Assembly: GCF_965243865.1 (NCBI RefSeq)
Contig: NZ_OZ251603.1
Span: forward strand, 3,100,001-3,164,000
Reading direction: 5' to 3'
Source: Hyphomicrobium_A sp965243865
Lineage (GTDB): Bacteria > Pseudomonadota > Alphaproteobacteria > Rhizobiales > Hyphomicrobiaceae
Length of the DNA stretch: 64,000 nt
The notes under the pieces were generated by a model that was not told where the DNA came from, searched no databases, and was given only the letters and a program-made list of their open reading frames with translations. Each line of letters opens with the position of its first letter. Within the stretch, counting starts at the first letter, position 1. Below, piece by piece: positions 1 through 8,435 of the stretch. A program made the position numbers and the translations under genes.

Positions 1-33
1 GCAAAAGCCGAATGTCTGTAACGTTGAGGTCGC

Positions 34-375
34 ATGTCTGCCAGAAACCCGCTCCTTGCCGCGCCCCCGTACCCCGTCCAGCAAGCGCTTGAACGGCTCG
101 GAAAAAATCTGCGCACGGCCAGGCTGCGCCGCAACCTATCGACCGAAGAGGCGGCGGCAAAAATTGGCACCAGCCGCCGGGTGGTTCACGACGCTGAAAG
201 CGGGAAGCCCTCCACGGGCATCGCTGTCTACCTGGCCCTCCTGTGGGCGTACGGCCTTATCGATCAGATGGAGCCTGTCGCAGACCCCCTCAAAGACGAC
301 GAGGGACTGACGCTTGCCCGGGCGCGGGAGCGGACGCATGCCCGACGCACAGAGGCTCTGGACAATGACTTCTAG
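34..375 (+). CDS. hipB: HipB-like XRE-family antitoxin / repressor
   Basis: This is a 113-residue helix-turn-helix protein. The HTH covers about residues 17-70 (an LGKNLRTARLRR helix, then TEEAAAKIGTSRRVV as the turn and recognition helix), as in Xre/HipB repressors. In this family HipB neutralises the HipA kinase and represses its own operon. The downstream hipA start overlaps the end of this gene by 11 bases, so the two are translationally coupled. The C-terminal arginine- and alanine-rich tail (about residues 93-113) has no recognised domain. The promoter lies mostly before the window: only 33 bases precede the start, so no operator could be assigned. The family call is firm from the motif plus the neighbour; activity as an antitoxin is inferred. 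Confidence 0.85.
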   Translation: MSARNPLLAAPPYPVQQALERLGKNLRTARLRRNLSTEEAAAKIGTSRRVVHDAESGKPSTGIAVYLALLWAYGLIDQMEPVADPLKDDEGLTLARARERTHARRTEALDNDF

Positions 376-1633
376 GAAGGCCAAGCGCTGCTATGTCTAC
401 ATAACGTTGCCGGGCGAGCTGGAGGCAGTCACTGCCGCACGCTTCGAGTTGTCGGACGGTGTAGGAAAGCTCGTCTATGGCCGCTCGTACCTGGCGCGCA
501 ACAACGCGGTCGAGATCGATCCGGTAGAGCTCAAGCTGGGGACGCAGCAGTACGAGACTGCGTTGCTGAGGGGCGTGTTTGGCGCCCTGCGCGACGCCTC
601 GCCCGACTATTGGGGACGGCTTGTCATCGACCGCGCCGCCGGCAAAGCGAAGCTGGACGAAGTCGACTATCTTATCCAGTCGGCGGACGATCGGGCCGGC
701 GCGCTCGGCTTCGGGCACAATGAGAATCCGCCTGCACCCAAGCGCGATTTCAACAAGACGCTGGACCTTAAATCGCTGCAGGAGACAGCCCTCGCCCTGC
801 TGAAAAACGACGGGAAGCTCAAGGGGTCCGAAGCGGTCCAGGCGCAAAAACTTCTGTTGCTCGGCACTTCCATGGGTGGCATGCGCCCCAAGGCGGTGGT
901 GGAGGACAGCAAGGGTCTCTGGATCGCCAAGTTCAACAGGCCCGACGATCGCTGGAACAACGCCCGCGTCGAGCACGCCATGCTCACTCTTGCAAGGCGT
1001 TGCGGCATCGCGGCTGCAGAGAGCAGGGTGGTCAAGGTCGGCGACCGTGACATCCTTCTCGTCAAGCGCTTCGATCGCGAGAAGACGAAAGACGGCTATC
1101 TCCGCTCCCGCATGGTGAGTGGGCTCACGCTGCTGCGCGCCGACGACGTCGCCGGCGACCGGGCCAAGTGGTCATACCCGGCGCTGGCCGAGGAGCTGCG
1201 CCGCGTCTGCTCCGAGCCGCGCGAATCTGCAAACGAGCTGTTTCGGCGTATGGTCTTCAACGCGCTGATCAGCAATACCGACGACCATCCGCGTAACCAC
1301 GCAATCATCGCCAGTGATCGCAGCTGGCAGCTATCGCCGGCCTACGACCTCACGCCGACCCCGTCGGCCGGCATGGAGCGCGATCTTGCGATGACGATCG
1401 GCGATTTTGGACGCCGAGCCACTGCGCAAAACCTCGTGACGCAGAGCGCCCGCTTCCTTCTTCTCAAAGAGCAGGCAGAGACGGTCGTCGCAAAGATGGA
1501 AAGGATTGTTCGAGGGCAGTGGGAAACGGTGGCCCGTGCCGCCAAGGTTACGGTCAAGGACTGCGCAACGATCCGCAACGCGCTGGAGAATGAGGGGTTT
1601 TCGTTCGAGGCTGGCGAGGCCGGTGCGCTTTAG
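365..1633 (+). CDS. hipA: HipA-like serine/threonine kinase toxin
   Basis: This 422-residue protein has full HipA architecture. An N-terminal subdomain (about 1-110) is followed by a Gly-rich loop GTSMGGMRPKA (about 167-177), a lysine in WIAKF (about 189), VKRFDR (233-238), the catalytic block NTDDHPRN (304-311) and the metal-binding SPAYDL (324-329). HipA kinases phosphorylate translation-related targets such as glutamyl-tRNA synthetase and induce persistence; the target here is unknown. I chose the ATG at 365, overlapping hipB, over the upstream in-frame ATG at 314, because HipA proteins start just before a YV-type strand and the short overlap is typical of the operon. All key kinase residues are present, so it is probably active. 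Toxin-antitoxin behaviour is inferred from family and pairing. Confidence 0.88.
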   Translation: MTSRKAKRCYVYITLPGELEAVTAARFELSDGVGKLVYGRSYLARNNAVEIDPVELKLGTQQYETALLRGVFGALRDASPDYWGRLVIDRAAGKAKLDEVDYLIQSADDRAGALGFGHNENPPAPKRDFNKTLDLKSLQETALALLKNDGKLKGSEAVQAQKLLLLGTSMGGMRPKAVVEDSKGLWIAKFNRPDDRWNNARVEHAMLTLARRCGIAAAESRVVKVGDRDILLVKRFDREKTKDGYLRSRMVSGLTLLRADDVAGDRAKWSYPALAEELRRVCSEPRESANELFRRMVFNALISNTDDHPRNHAIIASDRSWQLSPAYDLTPTPSAGMERDLAMTIGDFGRRATAQNLVTQSARFLLLKEQAETVVAKMERIVRGQWETVARAAKVTVKDCATIRNALENEGFSFEAGEAGAL

Positions 1634-1772
1634 CCTGCATGTGTTCAAAGGTACTCGACGCGATCGCTGCGCCTCAAAGTCAAGCGTCTGCGTTAGACGT
1701 GCAGAGGATCGATCAGTTTTGTTTGCCAGAGTGGGAACGGTCTGCCGAACGGGGTGTGCCGTCTCGGGACTC

Positions 1773-1792
1773 ATATACGCGTTGGCGTATAT
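1773..1792. promoter_or_regulatory. Palindromic operator box 1
   Basis: This is a perfect inverted repeat: ATATACGC, a GTTG spacer, then GCGTATAT. Arms of 8 bp around a 4-bp spacer are typical of a dimeric HTH repressor site. It lies 27 bp before a second box with an identical right half. The cognate regulator is unknown; the nearby HipB-like protein is one candidate, but no copy is visible ahead of hipB in the bases available. Confidence 0.5.
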
Positions 1793-1799
1793 TTATTTG

Positions 1800-1819
1800 A
1801 TATGCGGACACGCGTATAT
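1800..1819. promoter_or_regulatory. Palindromic operator box 2
   Basis: This imperfect copy of box 1 is also 20 bp long. Its left half reads ATATGCGG and its right half GCGTATAT, identical to box 1. The box ends seven bases before an ATG at 1827, so repressor bound here would block transcription or initiation of the short frame that follows. Two evenly spaced boxes are characteristic of autoregulated repressor promoters. Confidence 0.45.
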
Positions 1820-2086
1820 TATCCTCATGACGACAATCGTCCGCCGCCATCGTCGCATTGCCGAGTTAACGGACATCTAGCTTGAGGGCCGCGCCACCGA
1901 CGCTAAGCGATTTTGAGCGTCTGCTCTACGTTCACAATTGACCGCCTCTAAGGACCGTTTAGGAAGGTCACCACTTGAAGACCTCTGCCAGTGGGATTGC
2001 CGGGCAGTCTGTGTCGCACGAACCCATGCTTTCGAGCGCCGAATCGACTATGTGACGCGCCGTCAAGCTCCAGCCCGGACGTTCCA

Positions 2087-3445
2087 TCACGGCTTTTCAA
2101 CGAGGCGCCAGGCCTTGCCGGTGGTGCCGTAAGGACCAAACGTCTCGTTTGTCAGCACGTATATTTCGCCATCGTCATCTTCAGCGAGACTGACGATGCG
2201 GGCGTCGACCTGCAAAAGGCGTCTCAATTCCCGCAGCTGCCCGGGCTGCGGGTTGGGCTCCGCGACGAAGAGCTGGCCGGACGGCTCCTTGAATGAGGCG
2301 CTCCAGTCCGAAATCAGCAGCTTGCCGCGCAGTTGCTCTATCTCCTTCCCGCGGTACACACGCGCGCTGGTAATAGCGGTGCCGACGCCATCGATGCCGA
2401 GTCTCGTGTCAGGATGCGAGACCTGCATGTTGGGGTACTCGACAACCGGCAACTGAAGAGGCTGGCCTGAGGCGTCCGTCTTCACACATGCCTTCGGCGG
2501 CTGGCGCGGGTTCAACCTGTCGACGCAATGCGTGCCTTCGAGCAGCGGCCAGCCGAAATTCCCCGGCCCAGCCACGCGATAAGCCGATTCCCACAGCGTC
2601 TCGGCGACCGCCGTGACGTAGGAGGAGCCGTCGGCCCTGTCGAAAGCGAGCCGGAACGGATTGCGAAACCCTGAGGCCCAGACCTCCGGTCTCCCAAGCC
2701 CTGCCTGAGGTCCGGAGACGAAGGGGTTGTCGCGAGGTACTGCGTAGCCGGGAAAGCCGTGGTCGACATCGAGCCGCAGTATCTTGCCGAAGAGGGATTG
2801 GGTGTCCTGAGCAAGATGATCCCAGCTCAGCGCGGCGGCCGGAACGTCGAACGCCTCCCACTGCACCTTTTCGCCGACGCCATGCGAAAAGCCTCCATCG
2901 CCTAGCCCAACGTAGAGAAACCCGTCGGGCCCAAAGGCGAGCGCACCGCCGTTGTGCTTGCGGCTCGGCCAATCGAGCTCGATCAGTACGCGCTCGCTCT
3001 CAGGCACGACTTTGCTGAGATCACCCGGCGCTGTGGAGAGTTCGGAAATGCGCCGCGTGTAGTTCCAATTCTCAGGCGCACCGGGACGCAACGGCGCAGC
3101 ATAGCTCACGTAGACACGGCCGTTGTTGGCAAAGTCCGGGTGCAATGCAAATCCGAGAAGACCGCGCTCCTCGAAGTCCTGCTCCAGCTTCCGCATGCGC
3201 GGCCGCAAATCGAGGAATGCCTCGTCGGCCAACTTGTTGTTCCGGTCGAGGACTTTGACGACCCCGTCCTGCTGCACGATGAGCTTGCGTCCGCTGCCGT
3301 CGGCCGGCTGCTCAAGATGCAACGGAGCCGTCAGTCCTTCAGCGACGGGTTCCAGGGCCAACGACTGGCAGTATGCTGGCGCTGAAGCGGATAGGAAGGC
3401 AAGCAAGCTCAGGAGTAGAATTCGCATCTCGGTGTCAATCCGCAT
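2087..3445 (-). CDS. PQQ-dependent sugar dehydrogenase (GSDH/YliI family)
   Basis: This is an exported six-bladed propeller of about 452 residues. A hydrophobic signal segment (MRILLLSLLAFLSASAPAYC) precedes the mature chain. Family signatures are KHNGGALAFGPDGFLYVGLG, GFRNPFRLAFD and NFGWPLLEG, typical of soluble aldose/sorbosone dehydrogenases that oxidise sugars with bound PQQ in the periplasm. The ATG at 3445 follows a GAGAAG box and overlaps the end of the upstream quinoprotein gene; the ATG at 3427 is an equally possible start and gives a more standard signal peptide. The two genes therefore form a translationally coupled pair. The physiological sugar is not predictable. Confidence 0.82.
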   Translation of the reverse strand: MRIDTEMRILLLSLLAFLSASAPAYCQSLALEPVAEGLTAPLHLEQPADGSGRKLIVQQDGVVKVLDRNNKLADEAFLDLRPRMRKLEQDFEERGLLGFALHPDFANNGRVYVSYAAPLRPGAPENWNYTRRISELSTAPGDLSKVVPESERVLIELDWPSRKHNGGALAFGPDGFLYVGLGDGGFSHGVGEKVQWEAFDVPAAALSWDHLAQDTQSLFGKILRLDVDHGFPGYAVPRDNPFVSGPQAGLGRPEVWASGFRNPFRLAFDRADGSSYVTAVAETLWESAYRVAGPGNFGWPLLEGTHCVDRLNPRQPPKACVKTDASGQPLQLPVVEYPNMQVSHPDTRLGIDGVGTAITSARVYRGKEIEQLRGKLLISDWSASFKEPSGQLFVAEPNPQPGQLRELRRLLQVDARIVSLAEDDDGEIYVLTNETFGPYGTTGKAWRLVEKP

Positions 3446-5270
3446 CGGGCTTCTCTGGTGTGTCGGCGCTCGGCAAGCCGAATACAACAACCGCGCCGCC
3501 TTGACGGAAGCCCCATATCTGGCTCCCCCCCGCAGCCACGGCGATGTATTGCTCTCCGTCGATCTCGTAGCTGACCGGCGGCGCGTTGACGCCGGCTCCG
3601 CAGTTGAAGCTCCACAACCGGGCGCCGGATCCGGCATCGAAGGCGGAGAAGTCACCTTTACCTTCACCGGTGAACACGAGATCGCCGGCAGTCGCCAGGA
3701 TACCGCCGACCAGTGGCTCGTCGGTTCGCGTCTGCCATGCGATGCGGCCCTTGCGCGACAGGTCGATGGCCGTCAGCGTGCCCCAATTCGCCTCTTGCGC
3801 GGGTTCGATAGTGAAGTATGGAACTGCCGGCTCATCGCCCTGCGCCGGCAGCTCTGCCGACCGGTAGATCATCGGAATATGCATGCCGGCGACATAGACA
3901 ACACCACTCGTGGCATCCAGCGATGCGGGTGACCAGTTCGAACCGCCGGCTGGACCTGGCGTAATGCGCACGCCTTGCGGCGTCGGCGGTGCGAAGAGAT
4001 TGGCCTGCGGAACGAAGGGGTCGGATTTGAACAGCAGCTCGCCACTGCGGCGGTCATGAACATAATACCAGCCGAGTTTGCTTGCCTGCCCGACTGCTGG
4101 AACCGTCTTTCCATCCACGGTGACTTCGAAAAGCGTGGGCGGACTGGCGACGTCATAACCCCATCGATCGTGCGGAACTTGCTGAAAGTGCCAAATGCGC
4201 TTTCCGGTTCTCGCGTCCAGCGCGACGAGCGCCACAGTGTAGAGATTGTCGCCCGGACGCGTACTGTCCTCTGCCTGGGGGGACGGATTTCCGACGCCGA
4301 AGTACAGCATGCCGGTTTTCGTATCGACAGCTGGCGTGTGCCAGATCGATCCGCCGCCGTGCCGCCACGCGTCCGCATACTTGCCAAGGTTGGCTTTCTC
4401 AGCAGCGATGTCTCGGTTGAGAGGAATTCCGTCCGTTGTTTCCGCGCGGAAGCTTCCCTCCCAGCCTTCCTGCGTCGTTTCGAATTTCCAAACCTGCTTG
4501 CCGCTCGCGGCGTCATAGGCTGCGAGGAAGCCTGGTTGACCGTAACGCCCGGCAACCCCAACCACCGCTCCCAGCGGCGCGCCGGCACGAGGACTGTCGA
4601 GATGGAGACCGTAGCCGACGCCGGTGATACCAACGATGACCTTGCCGTCGTAAGCCAGCGGCGCGATGACAGCCCCGGCACCCGTCGACCCCGTGATGTT
4701 CCTCGCATTGAGCGGATCATCCGCCGCAAGCACGTTTTTGTCCTCCGTGGACTCACCTGAGGAATTCGCCAGCGCAACGTCCCACACGGGCTTCCCGGTT
4801 CGCTGATCGAGCGCGACCAGACGGGCGTCGACGGTGGCGACAAAGACCTTCCCGTAGCCTATCGCTGCCCCGCGATTTGCCGGACCGCAGCAGGTCTTTT
4901 GCGACGCGCGCTTGTGCTCGTAACGCCAGCGTTCGCGACCCGTGCGCGCGTCCAACGCCACGACATTCGAGAACGGTGTTGTCAGATACATAACGCCATC
5001 GGCGACGAGGGGTGACGTCTGAAACGTCGCCGCTGTTCCGGTCTGATAGATCCACTTCGGCACTAGCTTCTTCACCGTGCCGGCGTTGATCTGATCGAGC
5101 GGCGAGAAGCGCTGCTGGCCGTAATCGCGCCCGTACGTCAACCAGTCGGAGCGACTGTCTGGCGCCGCGCTCAGCCGCGCATCGTCGACCTCCGCCGCCG
5201 TGGCCAGGGTTGCGACGCTGGCGAGGCAGCCAGCGATGCCCAGTACGATAGAATTCAGACGAAGCCGCAA
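3435..5270 (-). CDS. Divergent PQQ-dependent alcohol-dehydrogenase-like quinoprotein
   Basis: This 611-residue eight-bladed quinoprotein has an N-terminal signal peptide ending near TLATAAE (about residue 27). Blade tryptophan-docking motifs (VVALDARTGRERW, LVALDQRTGKPVW, LAAYDAASGKQVW) repeat, and the adjacent-cysteine ring C127-C128 sits in KTCCGPANRG as in methanol dehydrogenases. The position of the general-base Asp in WDY reads W370-G-Y-D373, so the usual Asp appears replaced by Gly with an Asp two residues on. The usual metal-ligand Glu (EFGVRG in MxaF) aligns with Arg242 in RYGQPG, while the Asn ligand is kept in GVGNPSP (N328). It may be a distinct quinoprotein subgroup, or have altered or lost activity. 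It is coupled to the sugar-dehydrogenase-like gene downstream. Confidence 0.8.
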   Translation of the reverse strand: MRLRLNSIVLGIAGCLASVATLATAAEVDDARLSAAPDSRSDWLTYGRDYGQQRFSPLDQINAGTVKKLVPKWIYQTGTAATFQTSPLVADGVMYLTTPFSNVVALDARTGRERWRYEHKRASQKTCCGPANRGAAIGYGKVFVATVDARLVALDQRTGKPVWDVALANSSGESTEDKNVLAADDPLNARNITGSTGAGAVIAPLAYDGKVIVGITGVGYGLHLDSPRAGAPLGAVVGVAGRYGQPGFLAAYDAASGKQVWKFETTQEGWEGSFRAETTDGIPLNRDIAAEKANLGKYADAWRHGGGSIWHTPAVDTKTGMLYFGVGNPSPQAEDSTRPGDNLYTVALVALDARTGKRIWHFQQVPHDRWGYDVASPPTLFEVTVDGKTVPAVGQASKLGWYYVHDRRSGELLFKSDPFVPQANLFAPPTPQGVRITPGPAGGSNWSPASLDATSGVVYVAGMHIPMIYRSAELPAQGDEPAVPYFTIEPAQEANWGTLTAIDLSRKGRIAWQTRTDEPLVGGILATAGDLVFTGEGKGDFSAFDAGSGARLWSFNCGAGVNAPPVSYEIDGEQYIAVAAGGSQIWGFRQGGAVVVFGLPSADTPEKPDAD

Positions 5271-5536
5271 GGCGTTCTCCAGGGCCAGTTCTTCTGCATA
5301 GCGAGACGAAGCCTAGTGGGCTGTCATCCCCTGGGAAGGGCGAAAAGCCTAAAATACTCCGGGAAATTCGCCTGCCCGAGCAACATGCACGCGCGGAAAC
5401 CAAGGCGCGTCCAGTCAGGAAATTTGCCTGGCCTCCGTCAGGCAGATCGCCGTTGCAGTGACCAGCCCTCTGGCATCAATGAACGGGAGCGCCGCTATGC
5501 GCGAGTGCTGTTCACACCAGATCAATGGAGACTTGG

Positions 5537-6022
5537 ATGAAAGTTCTACTGGCAGGGTTGGCGGGTGCAGGTCTGGCCGTCTTGGCGATCTTTGCCGTCG
5601 CGTCAGGCAATCAGATCGCGCGCTTGACTACGACAAAGATGGAAAACTTCGAGCTGGATAGCATCGCCTGGAAGGACGAGCCGTTGCTTCCCGGCGCAGC
5701 CCAGAGCGCACTTGTAATCGGCGACCCGAGCAAACCCGGCGTGTTCATGGCGTATCTCAAGTTCCCGGCGAACTATGAGATACCGGCCCACACGCATCCT
5801 TTCACCGAGGTGGTCACCGTACTGAAGGGCGCCGTCTGGAACGGCATGGGCGATAAGCTAGATCGCCAAAAGGGTGACAAGCTCGGCGCCGGCTCCAGCT
5901 TCACCCTACCTGACAACCACGCACACTATCTGTGGAACGAGGAAGAGAGCGTCGTCCTCCTGACCGCGACCGGTCCATGGAACATTACGTACATCAATCC
6001 TGCGGACGATCCGCGCAAGTGA
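5537..6022 (+). CDS. Membrane-anchored or secreted cupin-domain protein
   Basis: This protein of about 161 residues has an N-terminal hydrophobic segment (KVLLAGLAGAGLAVLAIFAV), either signal peptide or membrane anchor. A single cupin barrel follows, with metal-ligand histidines in IPAHTHPFTEVVTVLKG and a second motif around LPDNHAHYLW. Small secreted cupins with this layout are often called DUF4437/ChrR-like, but their reaction is unknown. The ATG at 5537 follows GGAGA with proper spacing, so I preferred it to the in-frame ATG at 5525. It is divergent from the quinoprotein pair and stands alone. Likely a periplasmic metal-binding protein. Confidence 0.75.
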   Translation: MKVLLAGLAGAGLAVLAIFAVASGNQIARLTTTKMENFELDSIAWKDEPLLPGAAQSALVIGDPSKPGVFMAYLKFPANYEIPAHTHPFTEVVTVLKGAVWNGMGDKLDRQKGDKLGAGSSFTLPDNHAHYLWNEEESVVLLTATGPWNITYINPADDPRK

Positions 6023-6142
6023 CGGCTCGACGAGCAGTGAAAAGCTCTGGCGTCCCAGTGGGGAGCTGAAGCTTTGCGTCACCTGTGCACTATGAGGCCA
6101 GGCGGCGTTCGACACATGGCCTTGGGTCGACGGGCGCCGCCA

Positions 6143-6898
6143 TTAGCCCAAGCCTTTGGCACCCTCTAGCCGCGCCCCCTCGAACCTGGCCCCGGTAAGC
6201 ACCGCCCCCTCGAAGTCCGCATACGAAAGATCAGCGCTCCGCAGATCGGCGGCAGTCAGATCGGCTTGGCGAAAGATGGCGCCCGTCAACGAGACGCCGC
6301 GGACGTCGACGCCCATCATCCTTGCAGATGAAAAATCACAGCGGGCCAATCCCGTCGTCGGCGGCCCGCCGTTATGCCTTTCCGCCCAGACGACAAAGCG
6401 AGCCCGCGACAGGTTCGCTCCCGTGAAGTCAGCGTCATCAAGGCGCGCGGTTACCGTCGCACCGCAGAGATTGACGAACCGCAGCGTCGGCACGTCGGCG
6501 GGGTTAAGGCTCATGTCGCTGTAGATGCTCGGCCTGCGGATCGATGCGCCCTCGAGGTTCGCATGTGACAGTCGAGCACGCGTCAGCGTGGAGCGGTCGA
6601 GCTTGGTGCGCGAGAGGTTTGATCCCTCCAGATTGCTGCGCGAAAGATCCGTGCCGAACAGATTGCAGCTGGAAAGATCAGCACGCTTAAAATCGAGGTC
6701 TGCTAGGTCGAGATCGGAGAGATCCGCATGAGAAAACTTGGGAGGCTCCTCGGCCGACGCCTTGAAGAGTGTCTCGACGACAGCACGCGCCGAAAGCTTC
6801 GGCGCGCTCCGGCTGAATGCCATCGGTGTCGGCAGGCTTGCGGCGAGGAGTAAGTTGAAAGCGCGCCTGCTAAGACCTGGGTGTTCTATCGCCGGCAT
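6143..6898 (-). CDS. Tat-exported pentapeptide-repeat protein
   Basis: This protein of about 251 residues starts with MPAIEHPGLSRRAFNLLLAA, a clear twin-arginine signal (SRRAF followed by a hydrophobic stretch). After a short linker it is built of A(D/N)LxX pentapeptides (HADLSDLDLADLDF, RADLSSCNLFGTDLSRSNL and onward), predicting a right-handed quadrilateral beta-helix. A mid-protein break around VVWAERHNGGPPTTG forms a loop. The ATG at 6898 has GAGG nine bases upstream. Tat export implies folding before transport, unusual for a simple repeat helix and suggestive of a bound cofactor or partner. A second, Sec-exported pentapeptide protein lies in the quinoprotein operon at 14050. Function is unknown. 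Confidence 0.8.
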   Translation of the reverse strand: MPAIEHPGLSRRAFNLLLAASLPTPMAFSRSAPKLSARAVVETLFKASAEEPPKFSHADLSDLDLADLDFKRADLSSCNLFGTDLSRSNLEGSNLSRTKLDRSTLTRARLSHANLEGASIRRPSIYSDMSLNPADVPTLRFVNLCGATVTARLDDADFTGANLSRARFVVWAERHNGGPPTTGLARCDFSSARMMGVDVRGVSLTGAIFRQADLTAADLRSADLSYADFEGAVLTGARFEGARLEGAKGLG

Positions 6899-7434
6899 GT
6901 GCTCGACCTCGCAATCATTGACCCAGGGTATAATTGCGCGCCGGCGGTGCTCCACAACGGCGATCCGCCTTGCAACCCTTGGGCAATTCTCCCGACCGCA
7001 TTGCGCCAGCCCGATTGGCGCGCAGGCCTCCCCCGGTAAAAAGACGGATCAGACCTGCTAGTCGCAGCTACTTATGCCTCGATGACTTGCTGTCCGCTTC
7101 GCCGCGCTCAGCAAAGATGAATGATCTAGCTGCTCATGCCGGCTGTGCGAGTTGTGACGCACGCTCTCCGAAAATCGACTGATCGGCAGGAGTGCACATC
7201 GCGCCCTTGCCTAGGCACGCTCATTTGAGAACTAGAGGGCGGATAGTTTGTGCCTGCCGAGGTCGGCTCGGCCGAGTTGAACGAACCCGCTCGCGCGGGA
7301 GGGCGCTGCGCGCGAAGGTCTGAGCCAGCGGCTCAGGAAGCGCTAACCAACTGACCGGCGGACGGTAACGGAACGGGCGCTCCGTCTTGAGGATCGAGGG
7401 GTCAAGCACTCCAACCTCAAGACAGGAGACCCCG
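6899..7434. other. Gap without recognised gene
   Basis: These 536 bases lie between the Tat pentapeptide gene and a truncated recombinase. I see no coding frame with family resemblance. The last 200 bases probably are the leader of the recombinase element, since its start is preceded by a GAGACCCCG box and the DNA changes character there. Confidence 0.4.
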
Positions 7435-7593
7435 ATGAGCGAGAAGCCCATCAGCCCGCTGCGCGCCCGCATGCTCGAGGACATGACGGTCGGCAACTTC
7501 GTGCCCGCCACCCAGCGGGAGTACATCCGCGCCGTCAAGAAGCTGGCCGCCTTCCTGAAGCGCTCACCCGACACCGCAACAGCGGACGACTAG
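7435..7593 (+). pseudogene. Truncated tyrosine recombinase, N-terminal SAM-like domain only
   Basis: The 52-residue product begins MSEKPISPLRARMLEDMTVG and continues with TQREYIRAVKKLAAFLKRSP. This is the core-binding start of the IS91-associated XerC/D-like integrases found in many rhizobial genomes, which normally run about 290 residues. It stops after TATADD, where the domain should continue with a helix and then the catalytic R-H-x-x-R-H-Y region. None of that follows, so this is a 5' remnant left by deletion. It marks a recombination scar before the cytochrome b561 gene. Confidence 0.75.
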
Positions 7594-7687
7594 CTTCTGA
7601 TGCGTTGGGCTGAACGCACCACAAGATCATCGCCGCCCGCCGTGCTCCTGGGAAGCGACAGCCTACGCCTCGACGGAGAACCAAGCC

Positions 7688-7816
7688 TTATTCATGCCGT
7701 AGAGCTTCGATCGGGTTCAGTCGCGCGGCTTGGCGGGCCGGAAAATAGCCGAACACGATGTCGACTAGGGCCGAGAACGTAAATGCAAGCAAGCACGAGG
7801 CTGGGGTCAACAGTGA
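7688..7816 (-). pseudogene. C-terminal remnant of a MacB-type ABC transporter permease
   Basis: Read on the minus strand, the last 40 or so codons before the TAA at 7690-7688 give LLAFTFSALVDIVFGYFPARQ followed by AARLNPIEALRHE. This is the conserved C-terminus of MacB/LolC-like permeases (consensus FGYFPARxAARLxPIEALRYE). Upstream sequence does not continue the permease in any frame, and no ATPase is present. The fragment was left by a deletion that also truncated the neighbouring recombinase. It is about 40 of some 400-650 residues and cannot function. Confidence 0.7.
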
Positions 7817-7898
7817 ACGGTACCTGCAAGATCGTGGTGCCGAGCAGGGCAAGGCTAACAACCTTGCTCACGCTCACTTCCCCGACGTGACCCGACGA

Positions 7899-8435
7899 TC
7901 AGTTCGCAAACCACATTCGTCGGATGAGACCGTCGCGGCGAATGAAGTGGTGATAGAGCGCCGCGCCGGTGTGCACAATGACCAAGACGATGAGGAGGCT
8001 TGCTCCGACGCCGTGGGGTATGTGCGGGGGATATTTATGAAAGTCCGGTAGCGAGCCGCCCACCCCGCCGAAGATGATGGGGGCGGCGCCGCTCAGCGCG
8101 AGCATACCGACGCCACTCGCTATCATCCCGAAGATCACAACGTAGAAAAGAAAATGCACCGCGTAAGCTGTGCGCTCCTGCCAACGAATGGAGCCGGCAA
8201 CGGGGGCCGGCTTGCGATCGAAGCGCCACCACCAAACGAGTCGGCCTATCGTCAAGACCAGGACCGCCATCGCCATGGGTATGTGAAACCGCAGGATCTC
8301 GGCTTTAACCGCTGCCTCACCGGGACCGCCAGCGCGAAATCCCGAACCGATGAGAGCCAGGATAAGCGCCGCCGTGACCCAGTGAATTGATACAGCCACT
8401 GCCCCATAGCGATTTTCACTACTCTTCAACGTCAT
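7899..8435 (-). CDS. Cytochrome b561 family protein
   Basis: This 178-residue integral membrane protein has four predicted transmembrane helices. Haem-ligand histidines are placed as in bacterial cytochrome b561 (YceJ-like): SIHWVTAAL (H18), ILRFHIPMAM (about H51), YAVHFLFYVV in helix 3 and VIVHTGAALYHHF in helix 4. Such proteins carry electrons between quinol and periplasmic acceptors or serve superoxide oxidation. There is no direct operon partner: upstream lies a gap, downstream lies permease debris. Its presence in a region of periplasmic oxidoreductases fits a role in quinone-linked electron transfer, but that is inferred. Confidence 0.85.
   Translation of the reverse strand: MTLKSSENRYGAVAVSIHWVTAALILALIGSGFRAGGPGEAAVKAEILRFHIPMAMAVLVLTIGRLVWWWRFDRKPAPVAGSIRWQERTAYAVHFLFYVVIFGMIASGVGMLALSGAAPIIFGGVGGSLPDFHKYPPHIPHGVGASLLIVLVIVHTGAALYHHFIRRDGLIRRMWFAN

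Larger units (their letters stand above)
1634..2086. other. Intergenic region with tandem operators, no convincing gene
   Basis: These 453 bases separate hipA from the convergent sugar-dehydrogenase gene. The right part shows no recognisable gene. The left-centre holds two related 20-bp palindromic boxes (annotated separately) directly before a 17-codon reading frame (1827-1880, MTTIVRRHRRIAELTDI). The frame may be the stub of a lost regulator or antitoxin, because nothing coding-like continues after its stop. It may also be chance. Confidence 0.4.

Noticed and set aside
1827..1880. Short toxin or antitoxin peptide
   Set aside because: Seventeen codons without a recognisable motif; kept only as a stub after the operators.
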